DNA of 64,000 nucleotides from Thinopyrum elongatum (lineage: Eukaryota; Streptophyta; Magnoliopsida; Poales; Poaceae), in the NCBI GenBank assembly GCA_011799875.1, contig CM022299.1, positions 36,414,755 through 36,478,754 on the forward strand, read 5' to 3'. The notes below the pieces were generated by a model. The model saw nothing but the letters and a program-made list of their open reading frames with translations, did not search any database and was not told the origin of the DNA. Of this stretch, positions 22,940 through 35,288 are shown piece after piece. The position numbers and the translations under genes were made by a program. The stretch's first letter is position 1, and every line of letters begins with the position of its first letter.

Positions 22940-23515
22940 TGCGAAGAGCTAGGGAATTGTTTTGTTCATCCCTTGCATATTATAGTTCATCACAAAGCCT
23001 TTGTAGCTTGGTGGCAGTGATTGAAGAACTCTGTCAATAACACTATCAACCGGAAGTTCAAGTCCCAGCTGAGTCAAGTGGTTATGATACCCAGACATTT
23101 TGAGTATGTGTTCACTGACAGAACTGTTCTCCTCCATCTTGCAGCTATAGAACTTGTTGGAGACTTCATATCTCTCAACCTGGGCATTTGCTTGAAATAT
23201 TAACGTCAACTCTGGGAACATCTCATATGCTCCATGACGTTCAAAACATCTTTGAAGTCCCGGTTCTAAGCCATAAAGCATGGCACATTGAACTATAGAG
23301 TAGTCATCAGACCGCGTCTGCCAGACGTTCAAAGCGTCTACATTAGCGGGAGGGGGCTTGCCACCTAGCGGTGCATCAAGGACATAATTCTTCTGTGCAG
23401 CAATGAGGATAATCCTCAAGTTACGGACCCAGTCCGTGTAGTTGCTACCATCATCTTTCAACTTAGCTTTCTCTAGGAACGCATTAAAATTTAGGGGAAC
23501 GGTATCACGGGCCAT
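22940..23515 (-). pseudogene. gag: Copia 2 gag, N-terminal part
   Basis: The start chosen is the Met at 23515 (MARDTVPLNF), because it begins the conserved gag; the extra residues up to 23560 are hydrophobic and not part of the usual protein. The Copia-type gag (N-x-x-x-W segment SNYTDWVRNLR; CKMEENSSVSEH; PPSYKGFVMNYNMQGM) runs to a TAG at about 22946. The same frame then continues into the basic linker of the pol entry. A single stop therefore separates gag from pol. Confidence 0.88.
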
Positions 23516-24740
23516 TGATCTACAACATAGATATGCAAATACTATTAGGACTAATTTCATGATAAATTAAGTTCAATTAATCAAATTACTTAAGAACTCC
23601 CACTTAAACAGACATCCCTCAAGTTATCTAAGTGATATGTGATCCAAATCAACTAACCCATGTCCGATCATCACGTGAGATGGGGTAGTCATCAATGGTG
23701 AACATCTCTATGTTGATCATATCTACTATATGACTCACGTTCGACCTTTCGGTCTCCAGTGTTCCGAGACCATGTCTGTACATGCTAGGCTCGTCAAGTT
23801 TAACCCAAGTATTCTGCATGTGCAAAACTGTCTTACACCCGTTGTATGTGAACGTAGAGTCTATCACACCCGATCATCACATGGTGCTTCAAAACGACGA
23901 ACTTTGGCAACGGTGCATACCCGGGGAGAACACTTTTATCTTGAAATTTAGTGAAGGGATCATCTTATAATGCTACTGCCGATCTAAGCAAAATAAGATG
24001 CATAAAAGATAAACATCACATGCAATCAAAATATGTGACATGATATGGCCATCATCATCTTGTGCTTTTGATCTCCATCGCCAAAACATCGTCATGATCT
24101 CCATAGTTACCGGCTCGACACCTTGATCTCCATCGTTGCGTCGTGGTTGTCTCGCCAACTATTGTTTCTACAACTATCGCTAACGCACAGTGATAAAGTA
24201 AAGCAATTACATGGCGTTTGCATTTCATACAATAAAGCGACAACCATAAGGCTCCTGCCGGTTGCCGATAACTTTTACAAAACATGATCATCTCATACAA
24301 TAATGTATATCACATCATGTCTTGACCATATCACATCACAACATGCCCTGCAAAAACAAGTTAGACGTCCTCTACTTTGTTGTTGCAAGTTTTAAGTGGC
24401 TGCTATGGGCTTCTAGCAAGAACCGTTCTTACCTACGGCAAAAACCACAATGGTGATTCATCAAGTTTGCAGTTTTAACCTTCTTCAAGGACCGGCCGTA
24501 GTCAAATTCGATTCAACTAAAGTAGGAGAAACAGACACCCGCCAGCCACCTTTATGCAAAACTAGTTGCATGTCTGTCGGTGGAACCGGTCTCATGTATG
24601 TGGACATGTAAGGTTGGTCCGGGCTGCTTCATCTTACAATACCGCTGAATCAAAATAAGACATTGGTGGTAAGCAATATGACTATCACCGCCCACAACTC
24701 TTTGTGTTCTACTCGTGCATATCATCTACGCATAGACCTG
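23516..24740 (-). other. Copia 2 untranslated leader
   Basis: 1.2 kb between primer site and gag, homologous to the Copia 1 leader. Short ORFs only. Both leaders share the 'gctcctgccggttg' and 'gacgtcctcta' phrases. Confidence 0.75.
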
Positions 24741-24752
24741 GCTCTGATGCCA
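24741..24752 (-). other. Copia 2 primer-binding site (one change)
   Basis: On the minus strand TGGCATCAGAGC; the usual site is TGGTATCAGAGC. It lies one base from the 5' LTR. The change may post-date insertion. Confidence 0.82.
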
Positions 24753-24753
24753 C

Positions 24754-26613
24754 TGTTGGGAAACGTAGCATGGAAAACAAAAAAAAATTCTACACACACG
24801 CAAGATCTATCAAGGAGATGCATAGCAACGCGAGGGGAGAGTATGTCTACGTACCCTCGTAGACCGTAAGCGGAAGCATTTCACAACGCGGTTGATGTAG
24901 TCGAACTTTCTTCGCGATCCAACCAATCTAGTACTGAACGTACGGCACCTCCGCGTTCAGCAGACGTTCAGCTCGGTGACGTCCCTCGCCTTCTTGATCC
25001 AGCAAGACGTCGAGGTAGTAGATGAGTTCCATCAGCACAACGGCATCGTGACGGTGATGGTGAAGTGATCCTCGCAGGGCTTCGCCTAAACACCGCGAGA
25101 ATATGACCGGGGTTGTAAACTGTGGAGGGGGACGCCGCACACGGCTAACAATTGGTGGTGAAGTGATCTCCACAGGGCTTCGCCTAAGCACTACGAAAAT
25201 ATGGCCGGGGTGTAAACTGTGGAGGGGGGCGCCGCACACGGCTAACAATTGATCTGGTGTGTGCTAGGCGCCCCCTCCCACAAATATATAGGTGGGAGCG
25301 GGAGGGGAGAGGCCAGGAGGCGCCCCAAGTAGGACCGAATCCTACTTGGGCTCCTCCCTAGCCGCCCCCCCCCCCTTGCCATATATGCCGGAGGGGGAAG
25401 GAAAGAGGAGGGGGGAGAGAAGGAAGGGGGAGGCCGAATCCCCCCTTTCCTTTCCCTTCCCCTCTTTCCTTCTCCTCCTGGTTCGGCCCATATGGGGGGC
25501 GCACCAGCCCCTTGTGGCTGGTGCGTTTCCGCTCTTGGCCCATAAGGCCCATATCTTTTGCCGGGGTGCCCGGAACCCCTTCCGGTGACCTGATAAGTAC
25601 CCGGTACCCCCCGAAACACTTCCGGTATCTGAATACTATCATCCTATATATGAATCTTTACCTCTCGACCATTTCGAGACTCCTCATCATGTCCGTGATC
25701 TCATCCGGGACTCCGAATAACATTCGGTCACCAAAACACATAACTCATATATTACTATATCGTCAATGAACGTTAAGCGTGTGGACCCTACGGGTTCGAG
25801 AACTATGTAGACATGACCGAGACACCTCTCTGGTCAATAACCAATAGCGGAACCTGGATGCCCATATTGGCTCCTACATATTCTTTGAAGATCTTTATCG
25901 GTCAAATCATAATGACAACATACGTAATTCCCTTTGTCCATCGGTATGTTACTTGCCCGAGATTCGATCGTCGGTATCTTCATACCTAGTTCAATATCGT
26001 TGCCGGCAAGTCTCTTTACTCGTTCCGTAATACATCACCTCGTTACTAACTCCTTAGTCGTTTGCTTGAAAGCTTATGATGTGTATTACCGAGAGGGCCC
26101 AGAGATACCTCTCCGATACTCGGAGTGACAAATCCTAATCTCGATCTATGCCCACTCAACAAACACCTTCGGAAATACCTGTAGAGCATCTTTATAATCA
26201 CACAGTTACGTTGTGACGTTTGATAGCACACAAGGCATTACTCCGGTATCCGGGAGTTGCATAATCTCATAGTTGAAGGAATATGTATTTGACATGAAGA
26301 AAGCAATAGCAATAAAACTGAACGATCATTATGCTAAGCTAACGGATGGGTCTTGTCCATCACATCATTCTCCTAATGATGTGATCCCGTTATCAAATGA
26401 CAACACATGTCCATGGTTAGGAAACCTTAACCATCTTTGATCAACAAGCTAGTTTAGTAAAGGCTTACTAGGGACACGGTATTTGTTTATGTATTCACAC
26501 ATGTATTTAAGTTTCCGATCAATACAATTCTAGCATGAATAATAAACCTTTATCATGAATAAGGAAATATAAAATAACAACTTTATTATTGCCTCTAGGG
26601 CATATTTCCTTCA
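24754..26613 (-). repeat. Copia 2 5' LTR, 1860 bp
   Basis: Pairs with 17771-19534. It is 96 bp longer, mostly because of the tandem duplication at 25059-25254. Confidence 0.93.
25059..25254 (-). repeat. 98-bp tandem duplication within the Copia 2 5' LTR
   Basis: Two head-to-tail copies, starting ggtgaagtgatc at 25059 and 25157, each ending ...cacggctaacaatt. The 3' LTR has one copy. The units differ at several bases, so the duplication is not brand new. Confidence 0.9.
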
Positions 26614-26618
26614 CCGGG

Positions 26619-27818
26619 GGCCATAGGTTTCACTAGAGGCTTCTCTCATGAAGGCAAATAATACGGTGGGTGAACAAATTACTGTTGAGCAATTGATAGA
26701 AAGGCGCAAAGTTATGACGATATCCAAGGCAATGATTATGCATATAGGCATCACGTCCGTGTCAAGTAGACCGACTCCCACCTGCATCTACTTCTATTAC
26801 TCCACACATCGACCGACTCCTGCCTGCATCAAGAGTACTAAGTTCATAAAGAACAGAGTAATGCTTTAAGTAAGATGACTTGATGTAGAGGAATTAACTC
26901 AAGCAATATGATGAAAACCCCATCTTTTTATCCTCAATGGCAACAATACAATACGTGCCTCGCTACCCCTACTGTCACTGGGTGAGGACACCACAAGATT
27001 GAACCCAAAGCTAAGCACCTCTCCCATTGCAAGAAAAACCAATCTAGTTGGCCAAACCAAACCGATAATTCAAAGAGAAATACAAAGATAGTAAATCATG
27101 CATAAAAGAATTCAGAGAAGATTCAAATAATATTCATAGATAAGCTGATCATCAATCCACAATTCATCGGATCTCGACAAACACACCACAAAAGAAGATT
27201 ACATCGGATAGATCTCCAAGAACGTCAAGGAGAACATTGTATTGAGAATCAAAGAGAGAGAAGAAGCCATCTAGCTACTAGCTATGGACCCGTAGGTCTG
27301 AGGTAAACTACTCACGCATCATCGGAAGGGCAATGGAGTTGATGTAGAAGCCCTCCATGATCGAATCCCCATCCGGCATGGTCCCGAAAAAGGTCCCAAG
27401 ATGGGATCTCACGGGTACAGAAGGTTGCGGCAGTGGAAAAGTGTTTTCGTGGATGCCTCTGGTGGTTCTGAAATATATGTGAATATATAGGAGGAAAGGC
27501 TAGGTCAGAGGAGTCCCGCGCGCCCTCCACCCTTGTCGCTGCCTTGCGGCTCTTCTAACTTGGACTCCAAGTCCCCTGGGTGTCTTCTGGTCCAAGAAAA
27601 ATCATCGTGAAGTTTTATTCCGTTTGGACTCCGTTTGGTATTCCTTTTCTGCGAGGCTCAAAAACAAGGAAAAAACAGAAAGTGGCACTGGGCTCTAGGT
27701 TAATAGGTTAGTCCCAAAAATAATATAAAATAGCATATTAATGCATACAAAACATCCAAAACATATAATATAATAGCATGGAACAATAAAAAATTATAGA
27801 TACGTTGGAGACGTATCA
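26619..27818 (-). repeat. Gypsy B 3' LTR, right segment
   Basis: Matches 32523-33749 of the 5' LTR. It lacks about 35 bp of GC-rich sequence present there (near 33424-33465) and has a 12-bp repeat (gtttggactccg) that the other copy lacks. On the minus strand it begins TGATACGTCTCCAACGTATC. Confidence 0.9.
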
Positions 27819-27833
27819 AGCATCCCCAAGCTT
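27819..27833 (-). other. Gypsy B polypurine tract
   Basis: On the minus strand TTAAGCTTGGGGATGCT abuts the LTR start. The same AAGCTTGGGGATG core recurs internally at 29850, 29906 and 31150. Confidence 0.78.
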
Positions 27834-30673
27834 AATTCCTACTCGTCCTCGAGTAAGTAAATGATAAAAACAGAATTTTTGATGTGGAATGCTACCTAAC
27901 ATACTTATCCATGTAATTTTCTTTATTGTTGCATGAATGTTCAGATCCATAAGATTCAAAACAAAAGTTTAATATTGACATAAAAACAATAATACTTCAA
28001 GCATACTAATAAAGCAATTATGTCTTCTCAAAATAACATGGCCAAAGAAAGTTATCCCTACAAAATCATATAGTCTGGCTATGCTCCATCTTCATCAGAC
28101 AAAGTACTCAAATCATGCACAACCCCGATGACAAGCCAAGCAATTGTTTCATACTTTTGATGTTCTCAAACCTTTTCAACTTTCACACAATACATGAGCA
28201 TGAGCCATGGACATAGCACTATAGGTGGAATAGAATATAGTGGTTGTGGAGAAGACAAAAAAAGGAGAAGATAGTCTCACATCAACTAGGCGTATCAACG
28301 GGCTATTGAGATGCCCATCAATAGATATCAATGTGAGTGAGTAGGGATTGCCATGCAACGGATGCACTAGAGCTATAAGTTTATGAAAGCTCAAAAAGGA
28401 AACTAAGTGGGTGTGCATCCAACTTGCTTGCTCATGAAGACCTAGGGAAATTTGAGGAAGCCCATTGTTGGAATATACAAGCCAAGTTCTATAATGAAAA
28501 ATTCCCACTAGTAAATGAAAGTGACAACATAGGAGAGACTATGATGAAGATCATGGTCCTACTTTGAAGCACAAGTGTGGAAAAAGGATAGTAACATTGC
28601 CCCTTCTCTCTTTTCTCTCATTTTTTTTATTGGCTTCTTTGGCCTCTTTTATTTTTTCCTCACATGGGACAATGCTCTAATAATGAAGATCATCACACTT
28701 TTATTTACTTACAACTCAAGAATTTACAACTCGATACTTAGAACAAAATATGACTCTATATGAATGCCTCCGGCGGTGTACCGGGATGTGCAATGACTCA
28801 AGAGTGACATGTATAAAAAAATATGAACGGTGGCTTTGCCACAAATACTATGTCAACTACATGATCATGCAAAGCAATATGACAATGATTAAACATGTCA
28901 TAAAAAAACGGAACGGTGGAAAGTTGCATGGCAATATATCTCGGAATGGTTATGGAAATTCCATAATAGGTAGGTATGGTGGCTGTTTTGAGGAAGGTAA
29001 AAGTTAGGTGTATGGCACCGGCGAAAGTTGCGCGGTACTAGAGAGGCTAGCAAAGGTGGAAGGGTGAGAGTGTGTATAATCCATGGACTCAACATTAGTC
29101 ATAAAGAACTCATATACTTATTACAAAAATCTATTAGTCATCAAAATGAAGTACTACGCGCATGCTCCTAGGGGGATAGATTGGTAGGAAAAGACCATCG
29201 CTCGTCCCCGACTACCACTCATAAGGAAGACAATCAATAAATACCTCATGCTCCAACTTCGTTACATAACGGTTCACCATACGTGCATGCTACGGGAATC
29301 ACAAACTTCAACACAAGTATTTCTACAATCCACAATTACTCACTAGCATAACTCTAATATCACTATCTTTATATCTCAAAACAATCATAAGGAATCAAAC
29401 TTCACATAGTATTCAATGCACTTTATATGAAAGTTTTTATTATATCCCTCTTGGATGCCTATCATATTAGGACTAAATTGATAACCAAAGCAAATTACCA
29501 CGCTGTTTAGAAAGACTCTCAAAATAATATAATTGAAGCATGATAGTTCAACAATTTCTATAAAATAAAATCACCGCCGTGCTCTAAAAATATATAAGTG
29601 AAGCACTAGAGCAAAATTGCCTAGCTCAAAAGATATAAGTGAAGCACATAGAGTATTCTAATAAATCACGATGCATGCGTGTCCCTCTCAAAAGGTGTGT
29701 ATAGAAAGGATGATTGTGGTAAACTAAAAAGCAAAGACTCATATCAGACAAGACGCTCCAAGCAAAACACATATCATGTAGTGAATAAAAATATAGCCTC
29801 AAGTAAATTTACCGATAGACGAAGACGAAAGAGGGGATGCCTTCCGGGGCATCCCCAAGCTTAGGCTCTTGGTTGTCCTTTAATATTACCTTGGGGTGCC
29901 TTGGTCATCCCCAAGCTTAGGCACTTGCCACTCCTTATTCCATAGTCCATCAAATCTTTACCCAAAACTTGAAAACTTCACAACACAAAACTCAACAGAA
30001 AACTCGTAAGGTCCGTTAGTACAAGAAAATAAAATCACCACTTTTGGTACTGTTGTGAACTCATTATTTATTTATATTGGTGTAATATATACTGTATTCC
30101 AACTTCTCCATGGTTCATACCCCCCGATACTACCCATAGATTCATCAAAATAAGCAAACAACACAAAGAAAACAGAATCTGTCAAAAACAGAACAGTCTG
30201 CGAAGATCTGAATTGTTCTAATACTTCTGTAACTCCAAAAATTCTGAAAAATTAGGAAAATAGAGGCAATTTGTATATAAAACCTGTGTAAAACATTAAG
30301 GGTTTTTCAACGCTTAAGTGAATTAATAAATTCTGTGACTGGACGCAAAAGTTTCTGTTTTTCAGCAAGATCAAATCAACTATCACCGTAAGCCACCCCA
30401 AAGGTCTTACTTGGCACAAACACTAATTAAAACACCAAAACACATCTAACCACAGGCTAGGTGAAAAACTTATTAAAAAACAACAAGGAAAAATATTGGG
30501 TTGTCTCCCAACAAGCGCTTTTCTTTAAAGCCTTTTAGCTAGGCATTGATAATTTTGATGATGCTCATATGAAAGAAAATAATTGAGGCACAAAGAGAGC
30601 ATCATGAAACATGTGAAAAACACATCTAAGTCTAACATACTTCCTATGCATAGGCATTTTATAGGAAAACAAA
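27834..30673 (-). other. Gypsy B 3' non-coding internal region
   Basis: AT-rich, with no pol motifs in any frame read. It holds two polypurine-like copies (29850-29865 and 29906-29921). The short ORFs (for example 28176-28508) have no recognisable domain. Confidence 0.65.
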
Positions 30674-31920
30674 TTAGCAAGACAAGCAAGATCTAGCATA
30701 TGCGAGGAAGAAGAAAGAAAAAAAAAGCAATCTCAACATAACGAGAGGTAATTTAGTAACATGAAGATTTCCACAACCATATTTTCCTCTCTCATAATAA
30801 TTAAATGTAGGATCATAATCAAATTCAACAATATAGCTATCACATAAAATTTTCTCTTCATGATCCACATGCATGCAAAGTTGACACTCTTCCAAAATAG
30901 TGGGATTAATATTAACTAAAGTCATGACCTCTCCAAAACCACTTTTATCAAAAATTTCATAAGATTGAACATTCTCAAAATATGTGGGATCTAAAGCTGA
31001 CACTTTTCCAAACCTACTTTCAATATTATTGCAAACATTGTTATCAATCTCATATTCATCATGGGGCTTAAATAAATTTTCAAGATCATAAGAAGCATTA
31101 TCACCCCAATCATGATCATTGCAACAAGTAGTGGACATAGCAAAATTAGCATCCCCAAGCTTAGGTTTTTGCATATCATTAGCACAACTGATATTAATAG
31201 ATTTTATAGTAACATCATTGCAATCATGCTTTTTATTCAAGGAACTAACAAGTATGGGTGCAATAGCAACAATCTCATGTTTAACATAAGGAACTATAGC
31301 AAATTCATCTCCATAAATATTGGCATCATGGCCATAAGAATAGCAAGTATCATGTTCATCAAGGGATATTTCAATCAAATCATCGGAATCATAATTATCT
31401 ATAGATTCATGCATGTCATTATTTTCTTCCAAAGCAACGGTCATTCTCTCAATAAATTCTTTGACATAGGCATTATGAGCATAGTTTTCATAGCAATATT
31501 TAAGTATGTCAAATTTTTCAGATTTGTAGAGAGTAATATCATACTTTTCAATCAAAGAAGCAACTTCATAAGCACCCTTAAAAGCAACAAATTCTTCAAT
31601 TTGTTCGATATCATAGTAACTATAAACACCCTTTCATAAGAAGATAAGATTTCATTATCATTAAACTCACATAGGTAAGGAAGGTGTTTTTTAGGGTTCT
31701 TAGAGCAACAAGTGAAATCACAAAGTTCACAAAGATTCCAAGTATAATATAGCAAACAATTTATTTGATTCTATAAGAGTCTCCCTTTTTCAGACAAACG
31801 GTGACGCACAAAATGAGCATGCTCATCTAAAGATTTTCCCTCAACTAAACTAGTTGGGGTTTCAGCACGAGCACATATGGATCGAAGATGATCCAGGTAG
31901 AAAACTTTAAGTGGATCCAT
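30674..31920 (-). pseudogene. Gypsy B internal ORF, degenerate (gag position)
   Basis: The minus-strand ATG at 31920 opens MDPLKVFYLDHLRSICAR and hits TAG at 31771-31773 after 49 codons. The frame continues, then shifts near 31640 and reopens as a 293-residue frame (31555-30674). The long part is acidic, Asp/Asn/His-rich, with Cys-His clusters but no recognised domain. Its place, just after the primer site and short leader, is that of gag. Such pol-less Gypsy families are common in Triticeae; the protein itself I do not recognise. Confidence 0.6.
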
Positions 31921-32162
31921 AAACTTTGTTTCTGATTTTCAATAAACACACAATGATACCAAGCGAACAAGCAAACGAGCCAAGTAAGACATAAAGGCAA
32001 ACGAAAAGACGAACGGAAGAAGGGCGAGTAAAAAGGCAAATCTTTTTGAAAATCGTTTTAGAAGTGGGTGAGAGGAAAACGAGAGGCAAATGGCGAAAAA
32101 TGTAATGCAAGAGATGAGAGTTTTATGATGGGTACTTGGTATGTCTTGACTTGGCGTAGATC
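31921..32162 (-). other. Gypsy B leader
   Basis: On the minus strand a 5' untranslated leader, pyrimidine-rich, closely similar to the Gypsy C leader at 63264-63491 ('ctctcatctct.gcattaca'). Confidence 0.7.
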
Positions 32163-32180
32163 TCCCCGGCAATGGCGCCA
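32163..32180 (-). other. Gypsy B primer-binding site
   Basis: On the minus strand TGGCGCCATTGCCGGGGA, 11 bases inside the 5' LTR. Gypsy C has the same site with one difference (63246), also at 11 bases. This tRNA-complementary site differs from the Met-type site of Gypsy A. Confidence 0.88.
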
Positions 32181-32191
32181 GAAATTCTTCC

Positions 32192-33749
32192 TGCTACTTC
32201 TTGAGCTTGCGTTGGTTTTTCCCTTGAAGAGGAAAAGGTGATGCGGCACAGTAGAGATAAGTATTTCCCTCAGTTAAGAACCAAGGTATCAATCCAGTAG
32301 GAGAAGAATGCACAAATCACCAACACCTGCACAAACAATCAAACACTTGCAGCCAACGTGATAAAGGGGTTGTCAATCCCTTCACGGTCACTTGCAAAGG
32401 TGAGATCTGATAGAGATAGATAAACAAAAGATAAAATATTTTTGAGTGTTTTGGTATATAGATCTGAAAATAAAAGATTGCAAAATAGTAGATCGGAAAG
32501 TAATATGATGAAAAATAGACTCGGGGGCCATAGGTTTCACTAGAGGCTTCTCTCATGAAGGCAAATAATACGGTGGGTGAACAAATTGCTGTCGAGCAAT
32601 TGATAGAAAAGCACAAAGTTATGACGATATCCAAGGCAATGATTATGCATATAGGCATCACGTCCGTGTCAAGTAGACCGACTCCTACCTGCATCTACTA
32701 CTATTACTCCACACATCGATCGACTCCTGCCTGCATCTAGAGTATTAAGTTCATAAAGAATAGAGTAATGCTTTAAGTAAGATGACATGATGTAGAGGAA
32801 TTAACTCAAGCAATATGATGAAAATCCCATCTTTTTATCCTCGATGCCAACAATACAATACGTGCCTCGCTACCCCTACTGTCACTGGGTGAGGACATCG
32901 CAAGATTGAACCCAAAGCTAAGCACCTCTCCCATTGCAAGAAAAACCAATCTAGTTGGCCAAACTAAACCGATAATTCGAAGAGAAATACAAAGATAGTA
33001 AATCATGCATAAAAGAATTCAAAGAAGATTCAAATAATATTCATAGATAAGCTGATCATAAATCCACAATTCATCGGATCTCGACAAACACACCGCAAAA
33101 GAAGATTACATCGGATAGATCTCCAAGAACATCAAGGAGAACGTTGTATTGTTAATCAAAGAAAGAGAAGAAGCCATCTAGCTACTAGCTATGGACCGGT
33201 AGGTTTGAGGTAAACTACTCACGCATCATCGGAAAGGCAATGGAGTTGATGTAGAAGCCCTCCGTGATCGAATCCCCCTCCGGCAGGGTGCCGGAAAAGG
33301 TCCCAAGATGGGACCTCACGGGTACAGAAGGTTGCGGCGGTGGAAAAGTGTTTTCGTGGATGCCTCTGGTGGTTCTGGAATATATGTGAATATATAGGAG
33401 GAAGGGCTAAGTCAGAGGAGTCCCAAGGGGCCCACGAGGCAGGGGGAGCCCCCCCTAGGGCGCGCCCTCCACCCTTGTCGCCGCCTCGCGGCTCTTCTGA
33501 CTTGGACTCTAAGTCCCCTGGGTGTCTTCTGGTCCAAGAAAAATCGTCGTGAAGTTTTATTCCGTTTGGTATTCCTTTTCTGCGAGGCTCAAAAACAAGG
33601 AAAAAACATAAACTGGCACTGGGCTCTTGGTTAATATGTTAGTCCCAAAAATAATATAAAATAGCATATTAATGCATATAAAACATCCAAAACAGATAAT
33701 ATAATAGCATGGAACTATCAAAAATTATAGATACGTTGGAGACGTATCA
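32192..33749 (-). repeat. Gypsy B 5' LTR, 1558 bp
   Basis: Intact TG...CA LTR. On the minus strand it starts with the near-palindrome GATACGTCTCCAACGTATC. A GC-rich block (33425-33480) lies just upstream (minus sense) of a TATA-like CTATATATTC (33388-33397), the likely promoter of the element. Confidence 0.9.
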
Positions 33750-33754
33750 TAGAG
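33750..33754. other. Gypsy B right target-site duplication
   Basis: tagag, identical to 17432-17436. Confidence 0.9.
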
Positions 33755-33775
33755 GAAGATGTATGCTTGGGTGTG

Positions 33776-33784
33776 CTTAAATAG
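33776..33784 (-). promoter_or_regulatory. TATA box of the gene at 16948-17352, displaced by Gypsy B
   Basis: On the minus strand CTATTTAAG. If Gypsy B is removed, this box lies about 100 bp upstream of the leader's ATG, and the expected start of transcription (about 30 bases downstream) falls almost at the tagag insertion site. Further upstream (minus sense) is GC-rich DNA with repeated CATGCATG/RY-type motifs (34080-34120), a composition fitting a grass promoter. Confidence 0.55.
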
Positions 33785-35196
33785 CCGAGGTGCACCGTTT
33801 TGCCGTTTTGTTTTCCTCTCCCTCGTAATGGCATGGGAAACGGGCAATGTGGCATCGAGCCACCCGAGCCAGCCTGTGTGTACACGCGCATGCAAATGTG
33901 GCATCGTGGTAGTAATGCCAATGGCACGCGTAGCACTCTGGCCATTAAAAACGCGTCGAGAGATGAGCTCGATGCCATGCATGCAACGGCTAGCGATGGT
34001 CGGGCATCTAGAATAGCCATAATGCAACGAGGGTGTCGGGCGTGCTCGTTGGCATGCATGCAATGTCAAACGCTGCGAGGGTGGGCGGCGCAGGGCTGCG
34101 CGCGCATGCATGCATGCTTTTTAGGCCTGCTCAAATCGGGTCAGCGTGGTGTCCATCGGTCCAACGGGTGGGCCGCTTTAATTAAGCCCAACAAGACATG
34201 GCAGGCCTGCTCAGTCTTATCCAACGTAAAAAATGGGCTAAAATGACCAGCCAATGAAAGCGCAGCCCGCGGATCTGTGACGTGGTTCCTGATCCAGACC
34301 GTTGCTTATGTTCACATCCATCCAATGGTCCAAAATGTTGCGTGTTATAATATCCAGCATCTTCGAATCAGCCAATCAGAGTGCAGCCCGCGGATCGCTG
34401 CGTAGCCCTAGTGCCTGATCCAGACCGTCCATTCACAGCGATCCAATGGCCCGGAGAGGTGCGGGGTTTTGAGAGGTTTTCAAGGGTTAGGGTTAAGCAT
34501 AACTAATTCAAAAAAAATCAAAAAAATATATAACTTGTGCCGATCATTGTTCTATGTGACCAAGTAGCGAGGAAAAATAAGAAACTTGGACTACGGATAT
34601 TTTCATGAAAAAACCTTCAGAAAAGATGGCTATCAAGAACGACGTTGTAAGGTTTTCAAGAGAAGTGAGCTAGTGTTTAGTGTTAAACATGTTATACTTG
34701 ATCGAAACGATCCAATATCAGGAAGGACTCTTATATACACACACTAGATGTCAAGTTTCCTTTTTTGGCTCATTTAGAGAAGGTCGAAAAAAAACTTGCT
34801 CACAAATGGGTCTGTTTTCCCTAGCTTTGGAGGGGTTTGGAGCTCATGTGGAGCACATTTTTCATGTCCAGAGTTCCACATAATAAAAGTGCTTCGATTA
34901 ATCAACTAACATGCATAATAGTCCAGAAATCATTGTAACACCAATACCACAGACCAAATAACTTCAAATTTGAATTTTGGCTCAAACTTGAATTTTGGCT
35001 CAAATTTGAATTTTGTCTCAAACTTGAATAGTATTACACAATTACATATCATATCAAAGTAAAAATACCATTACACAAATTCAGGCAAGGTTTTATTTCT
35101 ACAACATAGTACTGATACACAAGTTTGAACAAATTTTCACTTCAGCTTCTTCCTACCACTCGTTTTCTTCTTCTTCTTTTTACCAGTGCTTGTTTT
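33785..35196. other. Upstream region and intergenic DNA; 121-bp tandem duplication
   Basis: 33785-34250 is the presumed upstream region of the gene at 16948 (minus). A two-copy imperfect repeat follows: 'cagccaat.a.ag.gcagcccgcggatc' starts at 34248 and again at 34369, both followed by 'gatccagaccgt' and 'atccaatgg'. 34930-35030 is an AT-rich run of 'tcaaa(t/c)ttgaattttg' repeats. No gene seen. Confidence 0.65.
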
Positions 35197-35288
35197 TTAT
35201 TGTACAACACCTAGCTCACTCAAGCTCTTGATTTTCTTCACTGGACTGCCTGGAACAGCAGCTTCATTTCGCATCACAACAGCTGCAG

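Larger units (their letters stand above)
17771..26613 (-). mobile_element. Copia 2: full-length Angela/WIS-type Copia, 8843 bp
   Basis: Ends TGTTGGGAAACG (17771) and CATATTTCCTTCA (26613), flanked by ccagg (17766-17770) and ccggg (26614-26618), a 5-bp duplication with one change. On the minus strand: 5' LTR 26613-24754, primer site, leader, gag, protease, integrase, RT, RNase H, polypurine tract, 3' LTR 19534-17771. Integrase before RT is the Copia order. The two LTRs differ by about 18 substitutions in the first 300 bp plus a 98-bp duplication, so the insertion is not recent. The coding region has four stops or frameshifts and two damaged active-site motifs. Confidence 0.93.
17437..33749 (-). 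mobile_element. Gypsy B: Gypsy retrotransposon with pol not detected, interrupted by Copia 2
   Basis: Bounded by TGCTACTTC (17437) and GACGTATCA (33749), with tagag on both sides. On the minus strand: 5' LTR 33749-32192, primer site 32180-32163, degenerate gag-like ORF (31920-30674), about 2.8 kb of non-coding DNA, polypurine tract, and a 3' LTR (27818-17437) split by Copia 2. Without Copia 2 the element is about 7.5 kb. I found no RT or integrase motifs, so it looks like a non-autonomous relative of Athila-type Gypsy families. The LTR start TGATACGTCTCCAACGTATC is shared in type with Gypsy C. Confidence 0.9.

Noticed and set aside
19756..23020. Plus-strand ORFs across Copia 2 (for example 22595-23020)
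   Set aside because: Antisense shadows of the well-supported minus-strand gag-pol.
34873..35196. AT-rich 'caaatttgaattttgg' repeats as a MULE inverted end
   Set aside because: No inverted partner was found on the far side of the transposase gene.
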